A DNA stretch of 64,000 nucleotides, taken from Promethearchaeota archaeon (GTDB taxonomy: Archaea > Asgardarchaeota > Lokiarchaeia > Sigyniarchaeales > SOKP01). The notes beneath the pieces are model-generated. The model saw nothing but the letters and a program-made list of their open reading frames with translations. It was not told where the DNA came from and made no database searches. Positions 47,083 to 56,692 of the stretch are shown here, piece by piece. The stretch lies in NCBI GenBank assembly GCA_016840165.1, contig JAEOSU010000032.1, forward strand, positions 1 through 64,000. Reading direction: 5' to 3'. A program made the position numbers and the translations under genes. Position 1 is the first letter of the stretch; each line of letters begins with the position of its first letter.

Positions 47083-50000
47083 CTATACTATTCCTTTTAA
47101 TTCCTCAATCATTTTTTCGATTTGCTCTTTTCGATAATGATTTTGGTCAATCGCTTCAACCGGGCATTCAGCAACGCATGCACCACACCCCTTACACACG
47201 GCTTTAATTACTCTAGCTTTTTTCATTTTCACCTTATATAACCCCATTTCTTTCTCCACGTCATAAGTTTCTAAAGCATTATAAGGACACACTTCAACAC
47301 ATCTACCGCATCCTATGCATCTTAATTCATCAATATCAGCAGTAATTCCCTCTACAATTGCCTTTCCCTTCATCAAGAGAATTAATGCCCTTGAAGCGGC
47401 GCCAAGTGCTTGACTTATTGATTCATTAAGATTTTTTGGACTCTGAGCGGTTCCACACAGGAATATTCCATCAGTGGCAAAATCAACTGGTCTTAATTTG
47501 GCATGAGCTTCAAGAAAGAAACCATTCTTATCAATTGGTACCTTTAACATTTCAGATAGTTGTTTACTATCCTCCCATGATACTATTGGAGTTGCTAACA
47601 CGAGTCTATCGACTATGAGTTCATAATATTCCCCAACAAATGAATCAAACACTTCCAATGTTATTTTTTTATCACTTTTTTTAAGAATTGGTGGTTTGTC
47701 TGGTATATATTGAATAAAATTAATCCCTTTTTGTCGTGCTTCATAATACTTTAATTCTTCTTCAAAGAAAACTCTAACATCACGATACAAAATATATACT
47801 TGGGCATTGGGATATTTTTCTTTTACGATTAAAGCATTTTTTATAGATTCGCCACAACAAGTTAGTGAACAATAAGTTCTTCCTTTTTCCTCACGAGAGC
47901 CTACACATTGGATGAATGTGATAACTTCATTCTTGTTTAACTTTTCTTTATGAAGTAAACTATCGAATTCTAAATTTGTATAAACATGATTATTTTCATT
48001 ATACGCATAATAACCATTAGGTTTAAATTCTTTCCCTCCCGTAGCTACAATGATTGTTCCGATTTTTAGGCTTCTCTCATTATTTTCTTGGTTAATAAGC
48101 GCAATAAAATTTCCTAATGAACCACTTAAATTTTGTAAGGTAGAAGAGGTAAATATTTCTATATTTGGATTAGTTTCAACCTTTTCAATCAATGGATTTA
48201 TAAAATCTTCTGAAGGATGTTTATCAAGATTTAGGCTCTTCAATTCGCGAACTAATCCTCCTAATTGCTCTTCTTTTTCAATAAGATAAACCTTGAATCC
48301 TTTTTTAGCTATTGCTAATGCGGAGGTCATACCCGCCACTCCTCCTCCAATAATTAAAGTAGATGGGGTGATCTCCACTTCAATGTCGTCTAAAGGTTCA
48401 GCGAGACGTGTTTTTGCGATGGTCATTTGTATAAGTTCTTGTGCTTTCTTTGTTGCTTTTTCTGGGTCTTTCATATGGACCCAGCTAACTAATTCTCTTA
48501 TACTTGTAAATAATACTAAGTAGGGGTTAAGTCCTGCTTTTCTACATGTGGCTTGAAATAGTGGAAGATGGGTACGAGGCGTACATGACGCGATGATTAC
48601 TCGATTCAAATCATGTTCGGTTATTGCTGCCTGTATACTATGTTGAGATTCTTCAGAACATGTATATAAGTTTCTCTCAACATAGACAACTCCGGGTATC
48701 TCCTTGATCTTGTCTGCAACTGTGGCAACATCTACTACACCAGCAATATTTGATCCACAATGGCAAACAAACACACCGATTCGTGGTGGATCGTTTGGTG
48801 ATACTATCTTTTCAGGTATTTCTTCTTTTATCTCTTCAGCTTTTATAATTGAGCTCCTTCCTGAAGCGAAGCTTGAAGCGCCACATGCTTCAGATACTGA
48901 TGTTGAAATATCTTCAGGCCCATGAGCGCATCCACATGTAAAAATCCCCGGTATACTCGTTTCTATATTATTAAAAGAAGATTTTGGTTTAATAAAGCCA
49001 TACTCATCTATTTCTATACCTAAGATTTTATTCAATTTCTCTGAATTCTTATTAGGTACAACAGCTGGAAATAAAACTACCATATTTACGGTATCAAATT
49101 TAACCTCTCCCGTTGTAATATCGGTATGTCTTATTACTAAATCGTTCGTTTCTGGATTCTCATAGATTTTATTTGGTAATCCTTTGATATAATTAACATG
49201 ATAATCATCTTTTGCTTTTTCAATAAATTCATTATGGTTTTTCCCAATAGCACGTAAATCATTATAATAAACAAGGATTTCTGTATCTGGAGAATGTTCC
49301 ATTGTCATTATTGCTTCTTTTGAAGCATACATACAACAGATTTTTGAGCAGTAAGGTTTTTCATTAAAATTACGAGAACCAACACATAAAATAAAAGCCA
49401 TTTTATGAGGATGTTTTCTATCTGTCTGGCGCACAATTTCTCCACCTGTAGGACCTGAAGCGCTCATAATTCGTTCATATTCTAAAGATGTAAATACATT
49501 TGTATATCTTCCATGACCATAATTCTCTAAGGCACTTACGTCCATTAAATCAAAACCAGTAGCAACTAGAATTGATGATACTTGAATTTCAATTTCTTCG
49601 GGTTTTTGAGAGAAATCTATTGCTTCTGCTAAACAAGCTTTCGTACATAGTTTACAAATCCCATAGTTTAAATATAAACAACTTTTTTCATCGATAAGAT
49701 ATTTTGCTGGAACAGCTTGAAGAAATGGTATATATGCGGCATGATTATCCTTTAATCCTACTTCAAATTCATTTGGAACATCTCTTACAGGACAAATTGT
49801 GGCACAATCTCCGCATCCCGTACATTTTTCTGTATCAATATAGCGTGGTTTTTTTAAAATGGTCACCTTAAACTCATCGCCATCATTAATTGGGTCAACT
49901 TTCGATACCTCTGAATAAGTATAGAGATTAATCCGCGGATGACGGGAGCACTCCACCATTTTTGGCGCTAAGATACATATCGAACAGTCTAAAGTGGGGA

Positions 50001-50169
50001 AGGTCTTATCCAACTGAGCCATCTTTCCACCTATAGATGGAGTGATTTCTACTAAATTGACCACGTGACCTTGTTCTGCAAGATCTAAAGCAGCATTAAT
50101 TCCAGCTACTCCTCCTCCAATAATTAAAACTTGACTTCCATTATTCCTTTCTATAGCCATATCTATCAC
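47083..50169 (-). CDS. hdrA: Double-length HdrA (two HdrA modules in one chain)
   Basis: Protein of 1028 residues, about one and a half times a normal HdrA. First module: FAD motif GGGVAG (18-23), LDCSICILAPKM (60-71), CTGCGDCATIC (116-126). Then an HdrA N-terminal domain in the middle: VCHCGSNIAG (468-477) and CTPRTH (529-534). Second module: FAD motif GGGVAG (608-613), but its DCSIC signature is missing, so the two flavin sites are not equal. Two [4Fe-4S] clusters close the protein (CIGCGRCVEVC and CKGCGACVAEC). Two unequal flavins suggest one bifurcating and one electron-relay site. In an operon with two mvhD genes, HdrCB and the HdrA-GltD fusion. Confidence 0.88.
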   Translation of the reverse strand: MIDMAIERNNGSQVLIIGGGVAGINAALDLAEQGHVVNLVEITPSIGGKMAQLDKTFPTLDCSICILAPKMVECSRHPRINLYTYSEVSKVDPINDGDEFKVTILKKPRYIDTEKCTGCGDCATICPVRDVPNEFEVGLKDNHAAYIPFLQAVPAKYLIDEKSCLYLNYGICKLCTKACLAEAIDFSQKPEEIEIQVSSILVATGFDLMDVSALENYGHGRYTNVFTSLEYERIMSASGPTGGEIVRQTDRKHPHKMAFILCVGSRNFNEKPYCSKICCMYASKEAIMTMEHSPDTEILVYYNDLRAIGKNHNEFIEKAKDDYHVNYIKGLPNKIYENPETNDLVIRHTDITTGEVKFDTVNMVVLFPAVVPNKNSEKLNKILGIEIDEYGFIKPKSSFNNIETSIPGIFTCGCAHGPEDISTSVSEACGASSFASGRSSIIKAEEIKEEIPEKIVSPNDPPRIGVFVCHCGSNIAGVVDVATVADKIKEIPGVVYVERNLYTCSEESQHSIQAAITEHDLNRVIIASCTPRTHLPLFQATCRKAGLNPYLVLFTSIRELVSWVHMKDPEKATKKAQELIQMTIAKTRLAEPLDDIEVEITPSTLIIGGGVAGMTSALAIAKKGFKVYLIEKEEQLGGLVRELKSLNLDKHPSEDFINPLIEKVETNPNIEIFTSSTLQNLSGSLGNFIALINQENNERSLKIGTIIVATGGKEFKPNGYYAYNENNHVYTNLEFDSLLHKEKLNKNEVITFIQCVGSREEKGRTYCSLTCCGESIKNALIVKEKYPNAQVYILYRDVRVFFEEELKYYEARQKGINFIQYIPDKPPILKKSDKKITLEVFDSFVGEYYELIVDRLVLATPIVSWEDSKQLSEMLKVPIDKNGFFLEAHAKLRPVDFATDGIFLCGTAQSPKNLNESISQALGAASRALILLMKGKAIVEGITADIDELRCIGCGRCVEVCPYNALETYDVEKEMGLYKVKMKKARVIKAVCKGCGACVAECPVEAIDQNHYRKEQIEKMIEELKGIV

Positions 50170-50172
50170 GTC

Positions 50173-50601
50173 CTAATTTCCATTATTATAAGGTCCTAAT
50201 GACACTATTTTTTCTGTAAAATCTTTAATGAGATTAATGAATTTTGATTTTTCTTCAGGTGAAACCCAATCTAAACAAACTCTATCGGGATTAATCTGTA
50301 ATAACTTGAGTAATTTTTTCGATTTTGCAACTCTTTCTTCTGCTTTTTCATTCCCATTAATGTAATGACATTGCTTTAAATGGCATCCACAAATGAGGAC
50401 TCCATCATTTCCCTGATTAAGTGTTTCAAGAATTAATGCTGGTTCAATTGTTCCTGAACATACAACCCTTTTTACTTTAATTGAAGGAGACCCTTGAATT
50501 GCACCAGCAGTTAATACATCCGTTTCAGTAAAACCACTCCAATTACATAAATAGGTCATAATTTTCGGTTCAAATGATTTTTTAATTTTCTTTTTAGCCA
50601 T
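50173..50601 (-). CDS. mvhD: MvhD-family electron-transfer subunit, all-Cys
   Basis: Protein of 142 residues. It has LCNWSGFTETDV (one Cys of the usual CxxC replaced by Ser), VVCSGTIEP, LICGCHLKQCHYINGNEK and the C-terminal helical part. The Cys-to-Ser change at the first motif may weaken or alter the [2Fe-2S] cluster. Tightly packed between the HdrA-GltD fusion and the double HdrA. A second mvhD in the same operon implies two electron-entry sites. Confidence 0.85.
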   Translation of the reverse strand: MAKKKIKKSFEPKIMTYLCNWSGFTETDVLTAGAIQGSPSIKVKRVVCSGTIEPALILETLNQGNDGVLICGCHLKQCHYINGNEKAEERVAKSKKLLKLLQINPDRVCLDWVSPEEKSKFINLIKDFTEKIVSLGPYNNGN

Positions 50602-50613
50602 TAAATTTATCCC

Positions 50614-52962
50614 TCATTTTATGTATGATTGAATTATTTCTGTGATTTGTGTATTTGAGAAGTATTTCATTGAAATTGCACTTACGGGGCAAACCGTTTC
50701 GCATGCTCCACATCCGACACATGCATCGGGAATAATTTTCGATTTATATCGAATTAAGGATAAAGAGGGAGAAACACTATCACGTATAGCATTATATTCA
50801 ACAAGTGTTTCAACTCTTTCGATAGCATCAAAATTACAAGCGTCAATACAATCTCCACAGCAAATACATTTCTCCTCGCTTACCATTGCAACAGGGCTCA
50901 ATAATTTCCATCTATAATTCGTTCCCCTTCTGAGATCATAACATAGTAGCCATGATTCTCCGGGCGATAATATAACTGTATTAACATTGAGAGAAATTAT
51001 TTCTCCCTCCTTTTCATGCTTCAATGGCCTCGCCACACAAGCTTTTATATTTTCTAAACATTCAGTACAAATACCACAACTCAAGCAGCGTTTAGCTTCT
51101 TCAATCGCTGCTTCATTTTCCATTCTAACGGTGATATCGTCAAAATTAGTTATTCTATCCTTCACTGGAATTAATTTAATCTCTTCTCTTGGAGCATGAG
51201 TAACTCTTTCTAACCCTTCCATCTGATCGATATGAATTATCTCATCTTCGCTATAGTCGGGTATTGTTTCTTTAATTTTTGTAATATCGACTCCCTTTAA
51301 ATATTGATCGATTATAAATCCCGCTTTATTTCCTGTAGCTATAGCTTTAATTGCAGAGCCTGGGCCAGTAACAATCTCTCCTCCTGCAAATACTCCTTCT
51401 AATGAAGTTTGAAAAGTAATTTTATCAACTGCAATTCCTCTTTCGACTTTTATTTCTTTATCTAAAAAGTCAAGATCTCCTCCTTGCCCTACAGAAACAA
51501 TTATCATATCACCTTCAAATATTTCTTCTGTACATGCTTCAAGAACCGGATTGAAACGTCCATCAGCGTCAAATACAGAGCTACAAATTAATGTTTCAAC
51601 TCCGGTTACTTTTCCATTTTTTCCTATAAATCTATTTGGTCCTCTACTCACATTGAATATAATTCCCTCTTCCTTTGCTTCTTCAACTTCCCAAGGTTGA
51701 GCTGGTATAATATCATCTGACTCTAACATTATCATCTGAACTTTTTCAGCCCCCAATCGCAATGCTGATCTCGCTACATCGATAGCCACGTCGCCACCAC
51801 CAATCACTATCACATTCTTTCCAACGGTAACATGATTCTCTAATTTACAGCTCTTAAGGAATTCAATTGCATATCTGATATTTTTCAGATCTTCACCTTC
51901 GATATTTAATTTTCTGCTATTTTGCAATCCCACCCCAATATACACAGCATCATATTTCTTTTTTAAATCTTTAATACTGAGACCTGTGGAACCAACAGCG
52001 GTATTTGTTTTTATTTCAACGCCATACTTTTTAATATGCTCAATATCTGCATTTACTATCTCTGGTGGCAATCGATAATTAGGAACACCTAGTCGAACCA
52101 TTCCACCAGGAACGGGTTCTCTTTCGAAGATTGTTACGGCGTATCCACGTCTAGCTAATTGATAAGCTACAGTTAACCCTGAAGGCCCAGACCCAACAAT
52201 AGCAACTTTTTTATCTTTTTTCTCTTCTAAAAATTCTAGCTCGTCATCTAAATTTTCTCTAACGAAATCAGCCACAAATCTTTTTAAACCACAAATATTA
52301 ACGGGTTCATCCACTTCCCCTCTATTACATATTGTTTCACAGGGATGGTTACAAATTCGACCAATAATTGCGGGTAATGGGCATCTATCTCTAATAACAT
52401 TTAAAGCTTCTTGATATTGTTCCTTAGATATTAAAGAATTATATTCCTGTGCCTTTACATGCGCAGGACATTCATTCTCACAAGGTGGAACTTTTCTGCT
52501 CTCTAACAATATTTTTAAAGACATATTTTCAGGAAAATGAGGGTATATTTGTTCCAGTCCGCTTTCCCTTTCTTTTGGATCAATCGTTCCCTCTGAAAGT
52601 GATTTTAAATAACAATCCTCGCAAAGAGAACGTTCTTCTTTGGTAATAGTATCCGCTTTTTTCCTAACTTTAACTTTAAAATTACCTGGTTTGCCTTCTA
52701 AATTAACGATATCTGCATTTTCTATTAATTCAATATTAGGATTTTTCTCAATATCCATTATTTTTGGAGCATATAAACAAACAGAACAATCATTAATCGG
52801 AATAAAATTATCTGAATCCTTTTCAAATTCTTTAATTAGAGGATATTTTTCAATCAGGTATACTTTTACATCTAATTTTGCTAAATCTAAAGCTGCTTGA
52901 CATCCACCTATACCCGCCCCTACAATCAGAACTGAATTCTGTTCATCCGTCTCACTCTTCAT
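50614..52962 (-). CDS. HdrA-like protein with inserted GltD/NfnB-type NAD(P)H module
   Basis: Protein of 782 residues and unusual architecture. Residues 1-110 are HdrA-like: FAD motif GAGIGG (15-20) and INDCSVCLYAPKIM (56-69). Residues about 155-600 are a GltD/NfnB-type module. It has a Fer4_20-type cysteine region from CENECPAHVK (161) to CGLKRF (224-229), a second FAD motif GSGPSG (257-262) and an NAD(P)-binding GGGDVAIDVARSA (388-400). After CLSCGICTEC near 630 the sequence returns to HdrA style, ending with CICCGDCIDAC and CVGCGACETVC clusters. So NAD(P)H could feed or drain the Hdr complex through this chain. Overlaps the HdrCB gene by four bases. Confidence 0.85.
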   Translation of the reverse strand: MKSETDEQNSVLIVGAGIGGCQAALDLAKLDVKVYLIEKYPLIKEFEKDSDNFIPINDCSVCLYAPKIMDIEKNPNIELIENADIVNLEGKPGNFKVKVRKKADTITKEERSLCEDCYLKSLSEGTIDPKERESGLEQIYPHFPENMSLKILLESRKVPPCENECPAHVKAQEYNSLISKEQYQEALNVIRDRCPLPAIIGRICNHPCETICNRGEVDEPVNICGLKRFVADFVRENLDDELEFLEEKKDKKVAIVGSGPSGLTVAYQLARRGYAVTIFEREPVPGGMVRLGVPNYRLPPEIVNADIEHIKKYGVEIKTNTAVGSTGLSIKDLKKKYDAVYIGVGLQNSRKLNIEGEDLKNIRYAIEFLKSCKLENHVTVGKNVIVIGGGDVAIDVARSALRLGAEKVQMIMLESDDIIPAQPWEVEEAKEEGIIFNVSRGPNRFIGKNGKVTGVETLICSSVFDADGRFNPVLEACTEEIFEGDMIIVSVGQGGDLDFLDKEIKVERGIAVDKITFQTSLEGVFAGGEIVTGPGSAIKAIATGNKAGFIIDQYLKGVDITKIKETIPDYSEDEIIHIDQMEGLERVTHAPREEIKLIPVKDRITNFDDITVRMENEAAIEEAKRCLSCGICTECLENIKACVARPLKHEKEGEIISLNVNTVILSPGESWLLCYDLRRGTNYRWKLLSPVAMVSEEKCICCGDCIDACNFDAIERVETLVEYNAIRDSVSPSLSLIRYKSKIIPDACVGCGACETVCPVSAISMKYFSNTQITEIIQSYIK

Positions 52963-54221
52963 TTTACACCCTCTTTATTTTCATTAACTCGTTTTTCAGA
53001 TAATCCCATTACTTCAGCAATAATGTTAGTAAGATCCGTTATTTCTAAATCAATTTTTTCTGATTCTTTTTCCTTCTTCTCATGTATAAAGCATTTAAAA
53101 TGAATTTGACATTTTGTACAAGTTGTTGTTAAAACATCAGCAACTTTTTTAGCTTCAGATAATCTATCTATTTGCATTAATTTAGTGAGATCATTACAAT
53201 TTATAAAGCAGCTAACACCACAACATGGTCCATTTTCCTTTACACGATCCATTTCATTAAATATAATCCCATTTTCTTCCATCGAATTCAAAACATCTCT
53301 GGGGGGATCATAAACCTTCATATGCCGTCCTAATCTACAAGGATCATGATAAGTAACTTTTTTATAAGATGAATCGCTAAATTTCAGAGTACCATCTTCA
53401 ATTTTCTCAGCGATTAATTCAGAGAGATGAATTACTTCAAAATTTACATTATCTAAATATTTTGGATAATCTAACTTTAAGGTCCTATAACACTCAGCAC
53501 ATGTTGTAATTATTTTTTTAACTCCTAATTTGTTGATCTCGCGAACATTATGCTCTGCTAAACTTTTGAATAAATCAAATTGTCCTTTCCAAAGTGCATC
53601 ATGTCCACAGCATTTTATGTTTTCAATAAGAACCGGGGGTTTATCAAGTACTTTATTTAAAATTTTTATACCATTTTGTACTATTTTTGACAAATTTACA
53701 TCTAAATAGTCAAATACAGTATCTAATATTGGTATACAACCAAAAAAGTATGCTACATCCCCTTTTTTAGAAAATTCATATCCCTCTGGGACCAATTCAG
53801 AAGTAATCTCAAAGCCTTTTGGATTATTCGCTTGAAGCTCGTTAATTGTGGTCAGAATTCCATTATGTGTTTCTTCATACTCAATTCCCTGATCAATTAA
53901 AGTCTTCCTTGCTAATTTAATAAATTCTATAAAATCCACATTTTGTGGACAATATTCTTGACATGTTCTACAAGTTAAACAATATCGAAGAGCACGATCA
54001 TCTATAATCTGATTCTTGAATCCGATACCTGTTAATCGAACCATTTGATGGGGATTTCTTGGAAAAAGCTCAGTAGCAGGACAACTTGAAGTACATTGAC
54101 CACATTGATAACAGGCTAATAAAGTTTTAACTTCTTCCTCATTGTAAATCTCATTTATAAAGTCTATACTGATATCTGAACTTTTTAAGGGAGTTGTATT
54201 ATTTTCTTCCATTAGCTTCAC
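52959..54221 (-). CDS. hdrD: HdrC-HdrB fusion (HdrD-like) with two CCG domains
   Basis: Protein of 420 residues. The HdrC-like start has CYQCGQCTSSCP near 38 and CLTCRTCQEYCP near 85. The rest is HdrB-like with two complete cysteine-rich CCG modules: CCGHDALWKGQF with TTCAECY, and DPCRLGRH with GPCCGVSC and TTCTKCQ. These modules bind the non-cubane clusters that reduce disulfides, so the complex keeps a disulfide- or thiol-reducing end. First gene of the operon; ATG start. Confidence 0.88.
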   Translation of the reverse strand: MKLMEENNTTPLKSSDISIDFINEIYNEEEVKTLLACYQCGQCTSSCPATELFPRNPHQMVRLTGIGFKNQIIDDRALRYCLTCRTCQEYCPQNVDFIEFIKLARKTLIDQGIEYEETHNGILTTINELQANNPKGFEITSELVPEGYEFSKKGDVAYFFGCIPILDTVFDYLDVNLSKIVQNGIKILNKVLDKPPVLIENIKCCGHDALWKGQFDLFKSLAEHNVREINKLGVKKIITTCAECYRTLKLDYPKYLDNVNFEVIHLSELIAEKIEDGTLKFSDSSYKKVTYHDPCRLGRHMKVYDPPRDVLNSMEENGIIFNEMDRVKENGPCCGVSCFINCNDLTKLMQIDRLSEAKKVADVLTTTCTKCQIHFKCFIHEKKEKESEKIDLEITDLTNIIAEVMGLSEKRVNENKEGVK

Positions 54222-54274
54222 GTAATTTTGTTTTCCTTAAAAATAAGAATAATATGTAATTTTTTCTGTACACT

Positions 54275-54369
54275 ATTTTACATAATGATTTAATGAATTG
54301 TTAGATAATTAAAATATCTTTTAAATAGGGAATTATCAATTTTTTTTTAATCTAACGATTATGTAAAAT
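54275..54369. repeat. Nested inverted repeat in a divergent promoter region
   Basis: A 12-base inverted repeat (ATTTTACATAAT at 54275-54286 and ATTATGTAAAAT at 54358-54369) encloses a second 7-base one (GTTAGAT 54300-54306, ATCTAAC 54350-54356). It lies between the divergent HdrCB operon and the flavodoxin gene. It could be a double operator or a structured leader. The region is AT-rich, which raises the chance expectation. Confidence 0.35.
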
Positions 54370-54512
54370 TATGGGGATTCGCCTTGATCCTTTTCAAATT
54401 AATTTAAGTTTATATATATGAATTATTTAAGCAAATAATACGCAGTAAGTTAATAAAGGATTTTAATATATTAAGAATTAATTTTGATATGCCGTATATA
54501 TAAATCCAAAAT

Positions 54513-55328
54513 ATGATTATTGCTATCATCTATTTTTCAGCTACAGGCAACACGCAGAGAATAAAGAACGTTATAAAAGAAGAGCTAATAAATTTAGGTA
54601 ACGAGATACAAGAATTTAACTTAGCTAATCGAAGTGTCAGGGAAAATTTCAGTAGTTTTAAGTTATTTGATGCAGTCATTTTTGGATTTCCGGTTTATTT
54701 TTGGCGCGCTCCTCGATTAGTAAGAGAATGGTTCAAAACTAAGAATGGTATGAACCGTCGATGTTCTCTATTCTTTACATATGGAGGTGCTCATATCGGA
54801 GTCGCCCACCATAATATGAAACAAATTTTAGCCTCTTGTAGTTTTAATTTGATTACATCAGCTGAATTTTTAGCTAAACACACATTTAATGTTGCTGGAT
54901 TTCAGTTTATGGAAAATCGTCCCGATAATGAAGATTTTAAGATTGCTCGGAAATTTGCATCCATTTGCCATCATAAGTTTTTGGAGGAAATCGTTAATCC
55001 ATTGATATTTGATCTTCCTATTAAAAGTGAAGAAGAAGTAGATAAAATCGAAGTAAGTTTTAGAAGAGCAATTCCTACTCCCTATATTGACGTCAAACTC
55101 TGTACAGAATGTGGTGTATGTCAAAAAGTCTGTCCTACTAATGCTATGGATATTACAAAAGGAAAAGCCAGGAGAAATTATTGTATAAGATGCCTTAGGT
55201 GCTTATATAATTGTCCGGAAAAAGCTATTAAAATGCCTAATATGACTTCTCATTATAAATTAATGAAAAATACCTTGAGATTAACGGATGAGATATTAAA
55301 AAATAAAAAAAGCAGAATTTATTGTTAA
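54513..55328 (+). CDS. Flavodoxin-ferredoxin fusion (EFR1-type)
   Basis: Protein of 271 residues. The first 150 residues are a flavodoxin with the FMN phosphate loop SATGNTQRI near 10-18. The end has two [4Fe-4S] motifs, CTECGVCQKVCP near 196 and CIRCLRCLYNCP near 224. Proteins of this build shuttle low-potential electrons in anaerobes. It is divergent from the Hdr operon and could be its electron partner; that link is by position only. ATG start. Confidence 0.82.
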   Translation: MIIAIIYFSATGNTQRIKNVIKEELINLGNEIQEFNLANRSVRENFSSFKLFDAVIFGFPVYFWRAPRLVREWFKTKNGMNRRCSLFFTYGGAHIGVAHHNMKQILASCSFNLITSAEFLAKHTFNVAGFQFMENRPDNEDFKIARKFASICHHKFLEEIVNPLIFDLPIKSEEEVDKIEVSFRRAIPTPYIDVKLCTECGVCQKVCPTNAMDITKGKARRNYCIRCLRCLYNCPEKAIKMPNMTSHYKLMKNTLRLTDEILKNKKSRIYC

Positions 55329-55471
55329 TAAAATCCTGACAACCATAGTATTTTTAATATTCTGACATATCGTTTAAGATTTATATTTAAACAAATTCTA
55401 TAATAACTTAATATTCTAATTAATTGATCTTTTCAAATTATCGAAAATAGTTATAATATTATTTAACAATT

Positions 55472-56584
55472 ATGCACCCCAAATATGCCTATAAGACACA
55501 AATCGGCCCTTCGATTGGTATCTCTTTAAAGGATTGGCTTAAATTGGTTCTCACTAATGGTAAGGTTGCCTTTAAAAACTATCCACGAGTCTTCTTAATA
55601 AATCTCATGAGTATATTTGGGATCCCTTTCAGGTTTTATGAAAAATGGCGCCTAAATAAAAAAATTAGTTCGACTGAGCTTTTAGATCAACCAATCTTTA
55701 TTGTGGGCCATTGGAGGAGTGGTACGACTCTCCTTCATAATCTTTTAGTTCAAGATCCCCAATTCGGATATATCACAATGTTACAAGCCGCTTTTCCCAA
55801 ATCGTTCATTACAAGTAATTTCTTTAAGCGATTTATGAATCGATTTTTACCACAAACAAGACCAATGGATGCAATGAAAATGGGGATATATGAAGCCCAA
55901 GAGGAGGAAATGGCTATGGGAAATATGTTTCCCTATTCTTTTTATAATGGCTGGTATTTCCCTCGTAGAATGATGGAATTTTATTTTAAATATGTAAGAT
56001 TTAACCAAATTTCATTAAGTCTGATGGAACAATGGAGACGTATTTATGATTTTTTATTAAAAAAAGCCACATTTTTCATGAAAGGAAGGCGATTGATTTT
56101 AAAAAACCCTGTAAATACTGCACGAATTAAGTTTCTTTTGGATCTTTACCCGAATGCAAAATTCATTCATATTTATCGAAATCCTTATGAGGTTTACGCA
56201 TCAACTCGTCATTTCTATAAAACAACAGTAGAAGCATTTATGTTACAACGCATAAATGATAAAAAAATTGAAGATAATATATTTAAAATCTATTCAGAAA
56301 TGATGAAATCTTACTTTAAAGAATCTAAACTTATACCTAAAGGTAATTTAATTGAACTTAAATTTGAAGATCTCGAAAAAGATCCTATATTTCAACTTCA
56401 AAGGATTTATAATGCATTAGATTTAAAAGGTTACGAGACAACAGAGCCTAAATTTTTAAAATACCTCCAAACGATAAAATCATATAAGAAAAACAAATTT
56501 AATTTTTCGAAAGAACTAATCGAACAAGTAAAGGAACATTGGAGCTTTACCTTAGAAAAGTGGGGTTATAAAGCTCCACAATAG
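55472..56584 (+). CDS. PAPS-dependent sulfotransferase
   Basis: Protein of 370 residues. The 5'-phosphosulfate loop GHWRSGTTLLHNL is at 79-91 and the 3'-phosphate contact HIYRNPYEVYASTRHF near 232. These mark the Sulfotransfer_3 group, whose members sulfate glycans, lipids or small molecules. Surface glycans or lipids would be sensible acceptors given the surface proteins in the window, but nothing proves it. ATG start in AT-rich DNA; TATA-like TATAATATTAT about 15-25 bases upstream. Confidence 0.8.
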   Translation: MHPKYAYKTQIGPSIGISLKDWLKLVLTNGKVAFKNYPRVFLINLMSIFGIPFRFYEKWRLNKKISSTELLDQPIFIVGHWRSGTTLLHNLLVQDPQFGYITMLQAAFPKSFITSNFFKRFMNRFLPQTRPMDAMKMGIYEAQEEEMAMGNMFPYSFYNGWYFPRRMMEFYFKYVRFNQISLSLMEQWRRIYDFLLKKATFFMKGRRLILKNPVNTARIKFLLDLYPNAKFIHIYRNPYEVYASTRHFYKTTVEAFMLQRINDKKIEDNIFKIYSEMMKSYFKESKLIPKGNLIELKFEDLEKDPIFQLQRIYNALDLKGYETTEPKFLKYLQTIKSYKKNKFNFSKELIEQVKEHWSFTLEKWGYKAPQ

Positions 56585-56692
56585 ATTATAATCAAATTTA
56601 TTTATTATCGTTCCAATCACTATTGATTTATAAGAGTAAATTATTTACTTTTTAGCGTAATATTCATCTTAAAAAGAGATAAAGATGACAAA

